32,775 bases of DNA, taken from Acidobacteriota bacterium (GTDB lineage: Bacteria; Acidobacteriota; B3-B38; Guanabaribacteriales; JAGGZT01). The notes beneath the pieces were generated by a model. The model searched no databases, was not told the DNA's origin, and worked only from the letters and a program-made list of their open reading frames with translations. Position 1 is the stretch's first letter. Every line of letters starts with the position of its first letter. The translations under genes and the position numbers were made by a program. The stretch is from NCBI GenBank assembly GCA_021161905.1, contig JAGGZT010000044.1, positions 1 to 32,775 of the forward strand, in the 5' to 3' direction. Shown piece by piece: positions 21,404 through 29,781 of this stretch.

Positions 21404-23387
21404 CCTCTGCCCTTTTAAGGGGAATGCTGGTTAAGAGATACGCGAGGAGACCAAACACAATGAGCCCGGGCCAAGCAGCGGTACTTATCGAGGGTAACTC
21501 TATACCAGCAACCACCAAAGCGGCAATCACTATCCCGGTAAGTGCTTCTCCAGCAATGAAACCAGAGGCAAGAAGGATACCAGTATTATCCACTCTCTCC
21601 TTGGCTTCGGCAGAAAGTCCTCTCTTCTCTTCCATTACCTGGACGATGTACTTGATAATACCACCAACAAATATCGCCGCCGTGGTCTGGAAGGGAAGAT
21701 ACATACCAACAGCGATGAGCATTGGAGAGGGAGCCTTGATCAATATTAACCCGATGGAAAGTACCATCCCCACAAAGACGAGGGGCCAAGCCATCTCACC
21801 GCCAACAATGCCTTTAGAAAGCATCGCCATCAACCCTGCCTGAGGAGCAGGAAGTTCTGGCCCACCTATCCCCCCTGGCGTACCCTGGTGAAGAATATTC
21901 AAGGGAACAACCATAACCAGCGCTGCTGCAATAACCCCGAGGATAACCCCGATCTCCATCTTCCAGGGGGTACCACCTAAGATATGCCCTACCTTGAGGT
22001 CCTGCATAATGTCTCCAGCAACACCAGAAGAACAACAGACAACGGCAGCAACACCAAGCACTGCCGCTATCCCGAGAGAACCCTTAACTCCGATAAGAAC
22101 CATTAGAAGAGCAGCTACGATCAGGGTAGAAAGGGTGAGCCCGGAGATGGGGTTGTTCGAACTCCCAATTAAACCAACGAGGTATCCCGCTACCGCAGCA
22201 AAAAGGAACCCAGCGATGGTCATAACGATAGCGGCGACAATCGCTCCTCCAACACTCTGGCAGAAGTGATAATAGATGAACCCAATAGGGATGACCAAAG
22301 CGATGATGAAGAAAACAACCCAGTTATAGGGAAGGTCCTTTTCCAGCCGTGAAACCTCTGATACCTCACCTGCCCTCACCTTTCTCATATCCCTTATGGC
22401 GCGAGCAATCCCTGCGGTTAACGACTTCCTCATCGTGAACAAGGTGTAGAAGGCGCCAACAAGCATCGCTCCTACCGCCAGTGGCCTAACCTGAGAGAAC
22501 CAAACCGAATTGGCGATATCGACCAACCCCGTGGGAACATAACCCACATCTCCCCTTAAGGGATAGTTGAGCAATCCGGTGAGATTTCGGTCAATGAACA
22601 TAAGGAGAGGAACAAGGAGAAGCCAGCCGAGCACACCACCAGAAAAGACGATCGAGGCAAGGCGCGGTCCGATGATATAACCCACTCCAATCAGAGCCGG
22701 GGAAGCGGCTGGTGTGCGTAAAAATACGCCACCTCCATAAGCTCCAGCTTTTCCTAAGGGAGCTCCTCCGCCAGTCAACATTTGGATCTTTGATTTGGAG
22801 AATTTGAAGAAGTAGCCAACGGATTCTCTAAAGAGCTGAACGCCACTCGAGTTCTTGAAGAACTCGATCAAAGCAGCAAGCCCCAGAGCACCAAAGACAT
22901 AACTCGCACCGGTCTGTCCCTTCTGCCCTGCCTTTACAATCTCGGCACAAGCCACACTCTCTGGGAAAGGAAGAGTGGTATCCTCAATCAATATCCTCCT
23001 TAAGAATATAACGAAGAGGACCCCAAGGACCCCACCAATAAGCATCAGCGCAGTGCTCTCCCAATATTTAAGGGTGGTCCAAACCCCGGCGAGAAGGAAC
23101 GCGGGAATGGTGAAGATAGCCCCAGCGACCAACGCCTCTCCTACTGCAGCTGTAGTCCGGCAGATGTTCTCCTCAAGGATTGTGCCCTTAAAGGGCCTCA
23201 GGGCAGCCATCGCGATCACCGCTGCAGGGAAGGTTGCCGCTACCGTCATCCCCGCTTTAAGCCCGAGATAGGCATTAGCCGCTCCGAGGACTATTGACAT
23301 TATCATTCCCACAAAAACAGCCTTGAAGGTGAACTCCCGGAGGCTGGTTTCTGCCGGCACATAGGGCTTGAATTCTTTTGCCGCCAT
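21396..23387 (-). CDS. OPT family oligopeptide transporter
   Basis: A 663-residue inner-membrane transporter of the OPT superfamily (prokaryotic branch), expected to import short peptides or metal-chelate complexes with the proton gradient. About 15-16 hydrophobic segments are seen. The conserved N-terminal block is FVGMIMSIVLGAANAYLGLK followed by AGMTVAATFPAAVIAM. Then come NICRTTAAVGEALVAGAIFT and, in the second half, AGEALTGIVIAAL. Length matches the bacterial OPT group (about 600-690). AAGGAGGG lies just before the ATG. It overlaps the PqqD-like gene by 8 bases. It fits with the cytoplasmic peptidases elsewhere in the window as part of peptide use; the substrate is not known. Confidence 0.93.
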   Translation of the reverse strand: MAAKEFKPYVPAETSLREFTFKAVFVGMIMSIVLGAANAYLGLKAGMTVAATFPAAVIAMAALRPFKGTILEENICRTTAAVGEALVAGAIFTIPAFLLAGVWTTLKYWESTALMLIGGVLGVLFVIFLRRILIEDTTLPFPESVACAEIVKAGQKGQTGASYVFGALGLAALIEFFKNSSGVQLFRESVGYFFKFSKSKIQMLTGGGAPLGKAGAYGGGVFLRTPAASPALIGVGYIIGPRLASIVFSGGVLGWLLLVPLLMFIDRNLTGLLNYPLRGDVGYVPTGLVDIANSVWFSQVRPLAVGAMLVGAFYTLFTMRKSLTAGIARAIRDMRKVRAGEVSEVSRLEKDLPYNWVVFFIIALVIPIGFIYYHFCQSVGGAIVAAIVMTIAGFLFAAVAGYLVGLIGSSNNPISGLTLSTLIVAALLMVLIGVKGSLGIAAVLGVAAVVCCSSGVAGDIMQDLKVGHILGGTPWKMEIGVILGVIAAALVMVVPLNILHQGTPGGIGGPELPAPQAGLMAMLSKGIVGGEMAWPLVFVGMVLSIGLILIKAPSPMLIAVGMYLPFQTTAAIFVGGIIKYIVQVMEEKRGLSAEAKERVDNTGILLASGFIAGEALTGIVIAALVVAGIELPSISTAAWPGLIVFGLLAYLLTSIPLKRAEGE

Positions 23388-23500
23388 TTAACCCTCCTTC
23401 ACTTTAATTTGAATACATCTATACCTCAACCTTCTTCCCCTATCATCAAGGGGACAAATACTGTGGCTCGATTTGGTTTTAGCCTATTTCTCTCAAAAAA

Positions 23501-24277
23501 TCAAGAATTTTCTCGAGCAAGAGACGCCTGCGGGGATATGTAATTTGCCTCCTTTTCTGCCTCATCACGATGGGGGGAATTGGGGAACTTCTCTATTATT
23601 CGTTGCAATAAAGGAAGGGCTTTCTCTCCCTTTCCTTCGTTGATATAACAAGAGGCGATCCTCCACAGAGCCTCATCTTCGGGAATGATCTCCTTCCCCT
23701 TGTTCAAAACTCGTTGGTAATACACTATCGCCTCTTTATTCTTTCCTACCCCTTCATATATCTCCCCCAAGGTATATGAGGCAAGGATTGCCACCGACTT
23801 TGGCGGGCTGGAATTGAGCGTCTCCTTCAATTTCTTAATGGCTAATTCAACCTTGCCCATCCGGAAATAACAAAGCGCTTGATAATACCTCGCCTGAGCA
23901 GCAGCATCGGAGCTGGGGTATTTCTCGATTACCTTGCCCAGCTCATCCAATACATATTGAAACTTCTCAGGAAGGGTGGAAAATCTTGGGAGATCGCTAC
24001 GCATCCGGAAGTCCTTCGCCTCAGCACCTACCGGCAGGTGATAAATCTTTATAGGAAGAAAGAGCATCGCCTGCGCCTTCTCCTCCATACTCCTTCGATA
24101 ATAATGCCAACCGGTAAGAAAGAGAGTAACCCCTACCGCTATAACCACCCCTATGGTAATCCACCTCTTATACTTGATGACCAAGGGAACAAGAAAATCA
24201 TAAATCCGGTCTATAGTTGAGACGAACTCGTCCTCTTTCTTGATCTCTTTTCTAGTAAATCTCCTTTTTGGACTCAT
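23501..24277 (-). CDS. TPR protein with one membrane anchor (YfgM-like layout)
   Basis: A 258-residue protein with a basic cytoplasmic N-terminus of about 38 residues, one membrane helix (RWITIGVVIAVGVTLFLTGW, about 38-57) and a periplasmic part with four or five TPR units, such as AAAQARYYQALCYFRMGKVELAIKK and NKEAIVYYQRVLNKG, ending near EKFPNSPHRDEAEKE. This layout resembles YfgM, a periplasmic chaperone-network protein, and the N-terminal part of BamD-like repeats, but no specific orthology is claimed. It lies 33 bases after a tRNA gene with no terminator between them, so it may be read from the tRNA promoter. 113 bases separate it from the OPT gene. Confidence 0.85.
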   Translation of the reverse strand: MSPKRRFTRKEIKKEDEFVSTIDRIYDFLVPLVIKYKRWITIGVVIAVGVTLFLTGWHYYRRSMEEKAQAMLFLPIKIYHLPVGAEAKDFRMRSDLPRFSTLPEKFQYVLDELGKVIEKYPSSDAAAQARYYQALCYFRMGKVELAIKKLKETLNSSPPKSVAILASYTLGEIYEGVGKNKEAIVYYQRVLNKGKEIIPEDEALWRIASCYINEGKGEKALPLLQRIIEKFPNSPHRDEAEKEANYISPQASLARENS

Positions 24278-24310
24278 CTTTCCCCGCCTTTTTAAAGATT
24301 AAAAATAAAA

Positions 24311-24387
24311 TGGAGCGCCTGGCGAGACTCGAACTCGCGACACAGGGATTAGGAATCCCTTGCTCTATCCTCCTGAGCTACAGGCGC
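24311..24387 (-). tRNA. tRNA-Arg (anticodon CCU)
   Basis: A full 77-base cloverleaf. The acceptor stem pairs GCGCCTG with CAGGCGC. The D arm is GCTC/GAGC, the anticodon stem AGGGA/TCCCT with loop TTCCTAA, the variable loop has 5 bases, and the T arm is GCGAG-TTCGAGT-CTCGC. The 3' CCA is encoded. Anticodon CCU reads AGG. The discriminator base is U, unusual for bacterial tRNA-Arg, where A or G is the rule. Confidence 0.95.
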
Positions 24388-24425
24388 CCCCTCTATCCTC
24401 AACTATCTTCTATCTCCAGTTTTTA

Positions 24426-24454
24426 ATTTTAAGCCCTCTTTTTCCCCTTGTCAA
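24426..24454 (-). promoter_or_regulatory. promoter of tRNA-Arg
   Basis: On the - strand TTGACA (24449-24454), a 17-base spacer and TAAAAT (24426-24431; 5 of 6), about 38 bases before the tRNA 5' end. Confidence 0.78.
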
Positions 24455-24510
24455 TAATTCAGTTCGCAAGCTCCGCTCCTTTCTACCTTCTCTCGGCTAC
24501 ATCCCAAAAG

Positions 24511-24532
24511 AGGGGGTTATCCTTTTCCCCCT
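24511..24532 (-). terminator. probable terminator of the aromatic operon
   Basis: On the - strand AGGGGG (24532-24527) pairs with CCCCCT (24516-24511) around a 10-base loop, followed by CTTTT. The aroQ stop codon lies in the loop. The T-tract is short, so termination may be partial. Confidence 0.5.
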
Positions 24533-24960
24533 AAAGATAACAAATACATCAGGGCGTAAAGGTAAACCCTCCACCCAAGACCAGTAATAACTCCAAGACA
24601 GGAAGAAGCGGTAACTGTCTTCCAGCGAAAATCCTCCCTGGCGAAAATGTTGGATAGATGAACCTCGACGGTGGGAATGGCGATCGCCCTTATCGCGTCC
24701 AGAATGGAGTAAGAGGTATAACTGAGGGCAGCAGGATTGATCACCATCCCATCAAATACTCCTTTCGCTTGATGTATTCTCTCTATTATCTCCCCTTCTG
24801 AATTGGACTGGAACCACTCTACCTCAGCTCCCTGCTCAGAGGCGAAAGCCCTTATCCGCGATTCAATCTCGGAAAGGGTAAGTGTGCCATAGATGTCGGT
24901 TTCCCTTTCCCCCAAAAGGTTTAAATTCGGTCCATTGATAAACAATATCTTCTTACCCAT
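24517..24960 (-). CDS. aroQ: type II 3-dehydroquinate dehydratase
   Basis: A 147-residue enzyme that removes water from 3-dehydroquinate to give 3-dehydroshikimate, step three of the shikimate pathway; the family forms dodecamers. NGPNLNLLGERETDIYG holds the lid Arg and the catalytic Tyr. QSNSEGE, VEVHLSN and the later arginine (FAREDFR) are conserved. The usual substrate-binding stretch NPGALSHxS/NxGGLTHTS reads NPAALSYTS here, so the usual His (His81 in the M. tuberculosis enzyme) appears to be Tyr. The length is normal and all else is intact, so I regard it as functional but variant. It overlaps the aroKB stop by 8 bases and is the last gene of the operon. Confidence 0.93.
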   Translation of the reverse strand: MGKKILFINGPNLNLLGERETDIYGTLTLSEIESRIRAFASEQGAEVEWFQSNSEGEIIERIHQAKGVFDGMVINPAALSYTSYSILDAIRAIAIPTVEVHLSNIFAREDFRWKTVTASSCLGVITGLGWRVYLYALMYLLSLGGKG

Positions 24961-26539
24961 TTGATATTTCCTTTAAAGATTCAATGATATCCTCCCTCCC
25001 CACATCCTCCATTATTACCACCTTACCGATCCTTTTGGGAATGATGAAGGAGAGCTTCTTTCCTCTTCTCTTCTTATCGTACTCCATAATCGAGACGATC
25101 TCAGCTGGATCACCATCCCTCAAATAGGTAGGTACCCCCATCCCCTTAAGGACCTTCTTTAGCTCCACAAGAACCCCCTCTTGCGTCACACCGAGTATCA
25201 TTCCCAATTTAGCAGCAGAGATCATCCCCAACCCCACCGCTTGACCATGAGAGATCTCATAATCGGAATAACCCTCCAAGGCGTGGCCAAAGGTATGGCC
25301 CAAATTCAAAACCCTCCGCTCATTTTTCTCAAAGGGGTCTCTGCTGACGATATCCACCTTAACCCTTACTGCCCTAATTATTAGCTCCTCAAGTAGTCCA
25401 AAATCCTTTAGCAAAACCCTTTCGTACTCTCTCCTTATAAGCTCAAAAAGCCCCTCATCTCCGATAACACCCGCTTTTAGTGCCTCGATCATACCTTCCC
25501 TCATATTGGAGGGATCTAAAGAAATGAGGAGCAGGGGATCAATCAGTACCAATCCGGGGAAGTAAAAGGTGCCGATTTGATTCTTCGCCTCACCGAGGTT
25601 AACCCCATTCTTACCCCCGATGCCGGCATCGATTTGAGCGAGCAAGGTGGTGGGTACATTGACCAGGTTAATCCCCCGATGAAAGGTGGATGCCACATAA
25701 CCGCCGAGATCGGTTATCACCCCTCCCCCAAAGGCGATAAGGAGAGAAGAACGGTTCGCCTTTTCCTTTATTAACCAAGAGTACAGCTTCTCCGCCGTCT
25801 CCAAATTCTTTTCCCTCTCTCCAGGGGGGATGAGGAAAACAGAGTGATCAATATTTACTCTCTTCAGCCCATTAAGAAGCTTCTTTTCGTAGACAGGGAA
25901 AACCGTCTCATCAGATAAGATAAAAACCCTCTTCTCTTTAAGGATATCCTCTATATAAAGACCGACATCCTCGATAGCCCCCCTCCTTATTAGAACAGGT
26001 GATCTCTTCCCCTCAAGGGTTATCTCCAAAACCTTCTCCTCTCCCTTCAGTATTTTCAATATCTCTTCCACTACCTTAACCGGGGATAAGTTGGTGGTGT
26101 CGATCCTGTTGGGAAGCCTCAAGTAATGAGGCTCCCTTTCCCGGTAGAGCTTGATGAAGTTGTCCTCCGGATCGGGTGTCAAAAGTGGACGGTTGAGGTA
26201 TTCCGAGCGAAGCCTCCTTAAAGCTTCCTCAGGTGAGGAAAGGAGGGTTATAACTATACCTGAGGAAGAAAGCAGATTTAAATTTTCCCTGTCGAGTAGT
26301 GTCCCCCCTCCGGTAGCGATGATTAAATCCTTCTCCTTAGCTACCCTTCTGCAAGCCTCTTGCTCCAGTTCCCGAAAACGAGACTCCCCGTATCTGGCAA
26401 AGATATCAGGTATCTCTAAACCAATCATCTCCTCGATATAGCTATCCAAATCCAAAAATCGAAGGCTCAATCTCTGCGCAAGCTCCCTTCCCACCGTGGT
26501 CTTACCCACACCCATCATTCCAGTAATAACGATGTTCAT
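24953..26539 (-). CDS. aroKB: fused shikimate kinase / 3-dehydroquinate synthase
   Basis: A 528-residue bifunctional protein. Residues 1 to about 170 are shikimate kinase: P-loop GMMGVGKTT (7-15), DLDSYIEE, the shikimate-binding Arg in FARYGESRFRELE, GGG at 77-79 and the lid NRPLL. From about 175 to the end it is 3-dehydroquinate synthase: LSDETVF, the NAD-binding GGGVITDLGGYVASTFHRG, VPTTLLAQIDAGIGGKNGVN, and the zinc-site region LNLGHTFGHALEG. The two domains catalyse steps five and two of the shikimate pathway. The fusion is known from Thermotoga, but most bacteria have separate genes, often adjacent as aroK-aroB. It starts 9 bases after aroC and overlaps aroQ by 8. Both active sites look intact. 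Confidence 0.95.
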   Translation of the reverse strand: MNIVITGMMGVGKTTVGRELAQRLSLRFLDLDSYIEEMIGLEIPDIFARYGESRFRELEQEACRRVAKEKDLIIATGGGTLLDRENLNLLSSSGIVITLLSSPEEALRRLRSEYLNRPLLTPDPEDNFIKLYREREPHYLRLPNRIDTTNLSPVKVVEEILKILKGEEKVLEITLEGKRSPVLIRRGAIEDVGLYIEDILKEKRVFILSDETVFPVYEKKLLNGLKRVNIDHSVFLIPPGEREKNLETAEKLYSWLIKEKANRSSLLIAFGGGVITDLGGYVASTFHRGINLVNVPTTLLAQIDAGIGGKNGVNLGEAKNQIGTFYFPGLVLIDPLLLISLDPSNMREGMIEALKAGVIGDEGLFELIRREYERVLLKDFGLLEELIIRAVRVKVDIVSRDPFEKNERRVLNLGHTFGHALEGYSDYEISHGQAVGLGMISAAKLGMILGVTQEGVLVELKKVLKGMGVPTYLRDGDPAEIVSIMEYDKKRRGKKLSFIIPKRIGKVVIMEDVGREDIIESLKEISNG

Positions 26540-26548
26540 CCCACCGCC

Positions 26549-27664
26549 TCAGAGGTCATTAAGGCGTTTCTTGAGAAAGTTGTTATAGTTATCCCTCAGT
26601 TCGGATAAACTGTCTCCCCCAAATTTTTCCAAGAACAAACAAGCTATCTCCCAAGCAACTACCGCCTCCCCTATAATCCCTACTGAGGGAACGACACAGG
26701 TATCGCTCCTGATGTAGGGAGCTTTTGTCTCTTCTTTCGTTACCATATCGAAGGAAGAAATCCCTTTTCTCAAGGTTGGAATGGGCTTGACAAAAAGCCT
26801 CAGCCGGATCATCTCGCCATTTGAGACGCCTCCTTCTATCCCTCCGGCATTGTTCGTTCGCCTCCTCATCCCCTCTTCGTAATAAAGGGCATCGTGGAAT
26901 TGGGAACCGGATACCCTGCTCCCCAAAATCCCCTCCCCTATCTCCACCGCCTTAACCGAAGGGATGCTCATCAACGCTCCTACCAAACGGCAGTCCAGTC
27001 TTCTATCGTAATGGACATAGGAACCGATCCCCGGAGGAAGTCCCTTTGCCAAAACCTCACACACTCCTCCTAATGTATCACCTTCCTCCTCAGCTTCCCC
27101 AATCCTCTCCTTTATCTTTGATGTAGCCTCGTTATCGAGACAGAAGAGATCGGACCCATCCCTCGCCTTCCTCGTCTCCGAAGTAAAATCATCGAGCTCG
27201 ACCTCCGCTTCTACCCCACCGATCGCCAAGGTATGGGAAAAAAACTCTATCCCGAAATTGAGAAGGAATTGCTTGGCAATGGAGCCGATCGCTACCCTCA
27301 TCGCCGTCTCCCGGGCACTTGCCCTCTCCGCTACCAAGTGGATGTTCTTAAACCCGTATTTGATCACCCCCGGCAAATCGGCATGCCCCGGCCTCGGGAC
27401 CGTCCCGGTATCAAGTTTTTTTTCTCTATTCCTTATCATAAGGGAGATAGGGGAACCAATAGTTAACCCCTCTATTACGCCTGAGAGGATCTCCACCCTG
27501 TCCTCCTCAAAGGATGCCCTCTTTCCTCTGCCCCAAGCCCTCTTTCTCAGCTTAAGCTCCCTGTCTATCTCCTCCTTGCTGATCCTCACTCCAGCGACCA
27601 TCCCCTCTATTATCCCCACCAGCGCCCTTCCATGGGACTCACCGGCAGTCAGAAAGCGAAGCAT
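26549..27664 (-). CDS. aroC: chorismate synthase
   Basis: A 371-residue FMN-dependent enzyme that converts EPSP to chorismate, the last step of the common pathway. It opens with the signature TAGESHGRALVGIIEGMVAG. It has PRPGHADLPGVIKYG, then ERASARETAMRVAIGSIA (the second signature), and RTNNAGGIEGGVSNGE near the C-terminus (the third). Length is normal. GAGGAGG lies 6 bases before the ATG. It overlaps the aroE end by 26 bases, the longest overlap in this operon, with its ribosome site inside aroE. Confidence 0.97.
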   Translation of the reverse strand: MLRFLTAGESHGRALVGIIEGMVAGVRISKEEIDRELKLRKRAWGRGKRASFEEDRVEILSGVIEGLTIGSPISLMIRNREKKLDTGTVPRPGHADLPGVIKYGFKNIHLVAERASARETAMRVAIGSIAKQFLLNFGIEFFSHTLAIGGVEAEVELDDFTSETRKARDGSDLFCLDNEATSKIKERIGEAEEEGDTLGGVCEVLAKGLPPGIGSYVHYDRRLDCRLVGALMSIPSVKAVEIGEGILGSRVSGSQFHDALYYEEGMRRRTNNAGGIEGGVSNGEMIRLRLFVKPIPTLRKGISSFDMVTKEETKAPYIRSDTCVVPSVGIIGEAVVAWEIACLFLEKFGGDSLSELRDNYNNFLKKRLNDL

Positions 27665-28502
27665 TTAAAACCTCCTCACAAGTTTTTATGAAGAAATCCT
27701 CGTCGATCCCTTCCCCTAACCATATCTTTAAGCTCTCAAGTGCTTGATAGAGCAACATAGCCAGTCCATTTTCGATTATCGCCCCCTTCTCCTTAGCCGA
27801 TTTCAGGAACCTGGTAATCCTGGGATTGTAGATCAGGTCGAAAACTATAAAACTCTCCATTAAGGAAAAATCCATCTCCAAAGGAGAATCCTTTTCGAAT
27901 GGCTTCATCCCTAAGGGGGTGGCATTAACGAGCAAATCGGCTCTTTTAGCTTTCTCCTTTATCCTTTCGGCATTCCATAAATGCCCCTTCAAATTCGAAA
28001 TAATAAAGGAGAAATTGCTCAGGACCTCTTCTATCCTTTTCTCGCTTCGGGAGAAGAAGATGATCTCCTTAATCCCCAATTTATAAAGAGAATAGATGAC
28101 CGCCTTAGCAGCCCCGCCGGCACCAAGGATCACCGCACAACTTATCTTTGAAGTGTCATATTTCTCCAAAGCTCTGGTAAATCCGATGTGATCCGTATTA
28201 TAGCCTTTGAACCTCCCATCCAGGTTATGAACGACATTTATCGAACCTATCTTGGAAGCTTCCTCATCCAATTGGGAAAGATAGGGGATAATTCGCTCCT
28301 TGTGAGGGATGGTTACATTGAAACCCACCAAAGAGGAATTCCTGATATCCTCTAAGAACCTGGGAAGAGCTTCAGGGGATACCGAAAATGGGAGATAGAG
28401 AGAGTCGATCCCCAGCTTTTCAAAATAGTGGTTGAAGATCAACGGGGAAAAGCTATGGGATAAACCCCTTCCTAAAAGGCCAAATAGCATCCTCTCAGCC
28501 AT
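27639..28502 (-). CDS. aroE: shikimate dehydrogenase (NADP+)
   Basis: A 287-residue enzyme reducing 3-dehydroshikimate to shikimate. The substrate pocket shows SHSFSPLIFNHYF (about 15-27), NVTIPHKERI with the catalytic Lys, and GYNTDHIGF with the catalytic Asp. The NADP Rossmann fold has VILGAGGAAKAVIYSL, and NATPLGM is the later conserved motif. Length is typical. A second ATG four codons in has GAGAGG directly before it, so the exact start is not sure. It overlaps aroA by 8 bases and aroC by 26. Confidence 0.95.
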   Translation of the reverse strand: MAERMLFGLLGRGLSHSFSPLIFNHYFEKLGIDSLYLPFSVSPEALPRFLEDIRNSSLVGFNVTIPHKERIIPYLSQLDEEASKIGSINVVHNLDGRFKGYNTDHIGFTRALEKYDTSKISCAVILGAGGAAKAVIYSLYKLGIKEIIFFSRSEKRIEEVLSNFSFIISNLKGHLWNAERIKEKAKRADLLVNATPLGMKPFEKDSPLEMDFSLMESFIVFDLIYNPRITRFLKSAKEKGAIIENGLAMLLYQALESLKIWLGEGIDEDFFIKTCEEVLNASLSDCR

Positions 28503-29781
28503 CTTCCCATCCCTTTAAGAGGGAGTAAAAATTGGGGAAGGAGATCTTATAACATTCAAACCCCTCGATCTCCGTTTCACCCTCGGCGATTAACCCTCCG
28601 ATAGCTAAGGTCATAGCTATCCGGTGATCGCCAAAGCTCCGAACAGAACCACCGTTGAGCCTCTGAGGTCCTTCGACGATAAGCCCATCCTCCCTCTCCT
28701 CCAACTCCACCCCCATTCTCCTCAAATTAAAGACAAGGGCACTAAGCCTATCGCTTTCCTTAACCCTCAGTTCAGAAGCCCCGGAAATCACCGTCCTCCC
28801 CTTAGCCTGCGTCGCCAAAAGAGCAACCAGGGGGATCTCATCTATCAGAGTGGGGACCTCCTCTTTTTCTATCTTCACTCCCCGGAGGGGACTTGTTGAG
28901 ACAGAAATGGTGGCAACAGGCTCACCGGAAACGGTCCTCTCTTCGCTCAGGGCTATCCTGGCTCCCATCCTCTCCACCACCTTGAGAAAGCCGATCCTGG
29001 TAGGGTTGACCCCGACATCAGGAAGGACAATCTCGGAACCCTCAACCAGGAGGGCTGCGGTAATAAAGAAGGAGGCGGACGAAAAATCACCGGGAACAAC
29101 TACCCTCTGAGCGGAAAAACCCCTTTCCCCCAAGACGGAGATCACCTCGTTCCTTCTCTCAATATCTGCCCCAAAGTATTTAAGCATCCTCTCCGTATGG
29201 TCACGGGAAGGGATCGGCTCTTCGATCTCGGTCATTCCATCACTTAAAAGCCCTGCCAGGATCAAAGCGGATTTTACCTGAGCACTGGGAAGGAGAAGTC
29301 TATATCTTACCCCCTTCAAGTCTCCTCCTCTAATCCCCAAAGGGAGTTTATCCCCACCCTCCCTTCCGTCAATCTGAGCCCCCATCCTTCTTAAGGGGTC
29401 GACCACTCTCCCCATCGGTCTTTTTCTGAGGGAGGAATCTCCGGTGAGCACGGAGAAAAAACCTTGGCCCACGAGTATGCCCAATAAAAGACGGGCAGTG
29501 GTCCCCGAGTTCTCCGCATCGAGGACCTCCCTTGGCTCCTCAAAGCCAAAGAGTCCTTTTCCCTCCACCTTTACCCTGCCTCCGCTCATTTCGATCTCAA
29601 CGCCCATCTTCCTCAGACAGGAGACGGTAGCGAGGCAATCTTTAGCGGGGAGGAGGTTTTCAATCTCCGTCCTTCCCGAGGCGAGCGAGGCGATGAGAAG
29701 AGCCCGATGGGAGATGGACTTATCCCCTGGGATCTTAATCTCGCCTTTGAAGCCCCTTCCCTTCCTAACAACAGCCATCAT
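28495..29781 (-). CDS. aroA: 3-phosphoshikimate 1-carboxyvinyltransferase (EPSP synthase)
   Basis: A 428-residue enzyme joining PEP to shikimate-3-phosphate. It has GDKSISHRALLIASLASG with the active-site Lys, NSGTTARLLLGIL, and GDSSLRKRPMGRVVDPLRRM. The second half has SAQVKSALILAGLLSDG, DHTERML, LIDEIPLVALLAT with the catalytic acid, and LRVKESDRLSAL. The NSGTT and GDSSLRKRPM forms resemble the Bacillus-type (class II) enzymes rather than the E. coli type; this is a judgement from motifs. Its start lies inside the end of tyrA (14-17 base overlap, depending on which of two consecutive ATGs is used). Confidence 0.96.
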   Translation of the reverse strand: MMAVVRKGRGFKGEIKIPGDKSISHRALLIASLASGRTEIENLLPAKDCLATVSCLRKMGVEIEMSGGRVKVEGKGLFGFEEPREVLDAENSGTTARLLLGILVGQGFFSVLTGDSSLRKRPMGRVVDPLRRMGAQIDGREGGDKLPLGIRGGDLKGVRYRLLLPSAQVKSALILAGLLSDGMTEIEEPIPSRDHTERMLKYFGADIERRNEVISVLGERGFSAQRVVVPGDFSSASFFITAALLVEGSEIVLPDVGVNPTRIGFLKVVERMGARIALSEERTVSGEPVATISVSTSPLRGVKIEKEEVPTLIDEIPLVALLATQAKGRTVISGASELRVKESDRLSALVFNLRRMGVELEEREDGLIVEGPQRLNGGSVRSFGDHRIAMTLAIGGLIAEGETEIEGFECYKISFPNFYSLLKGWEDG

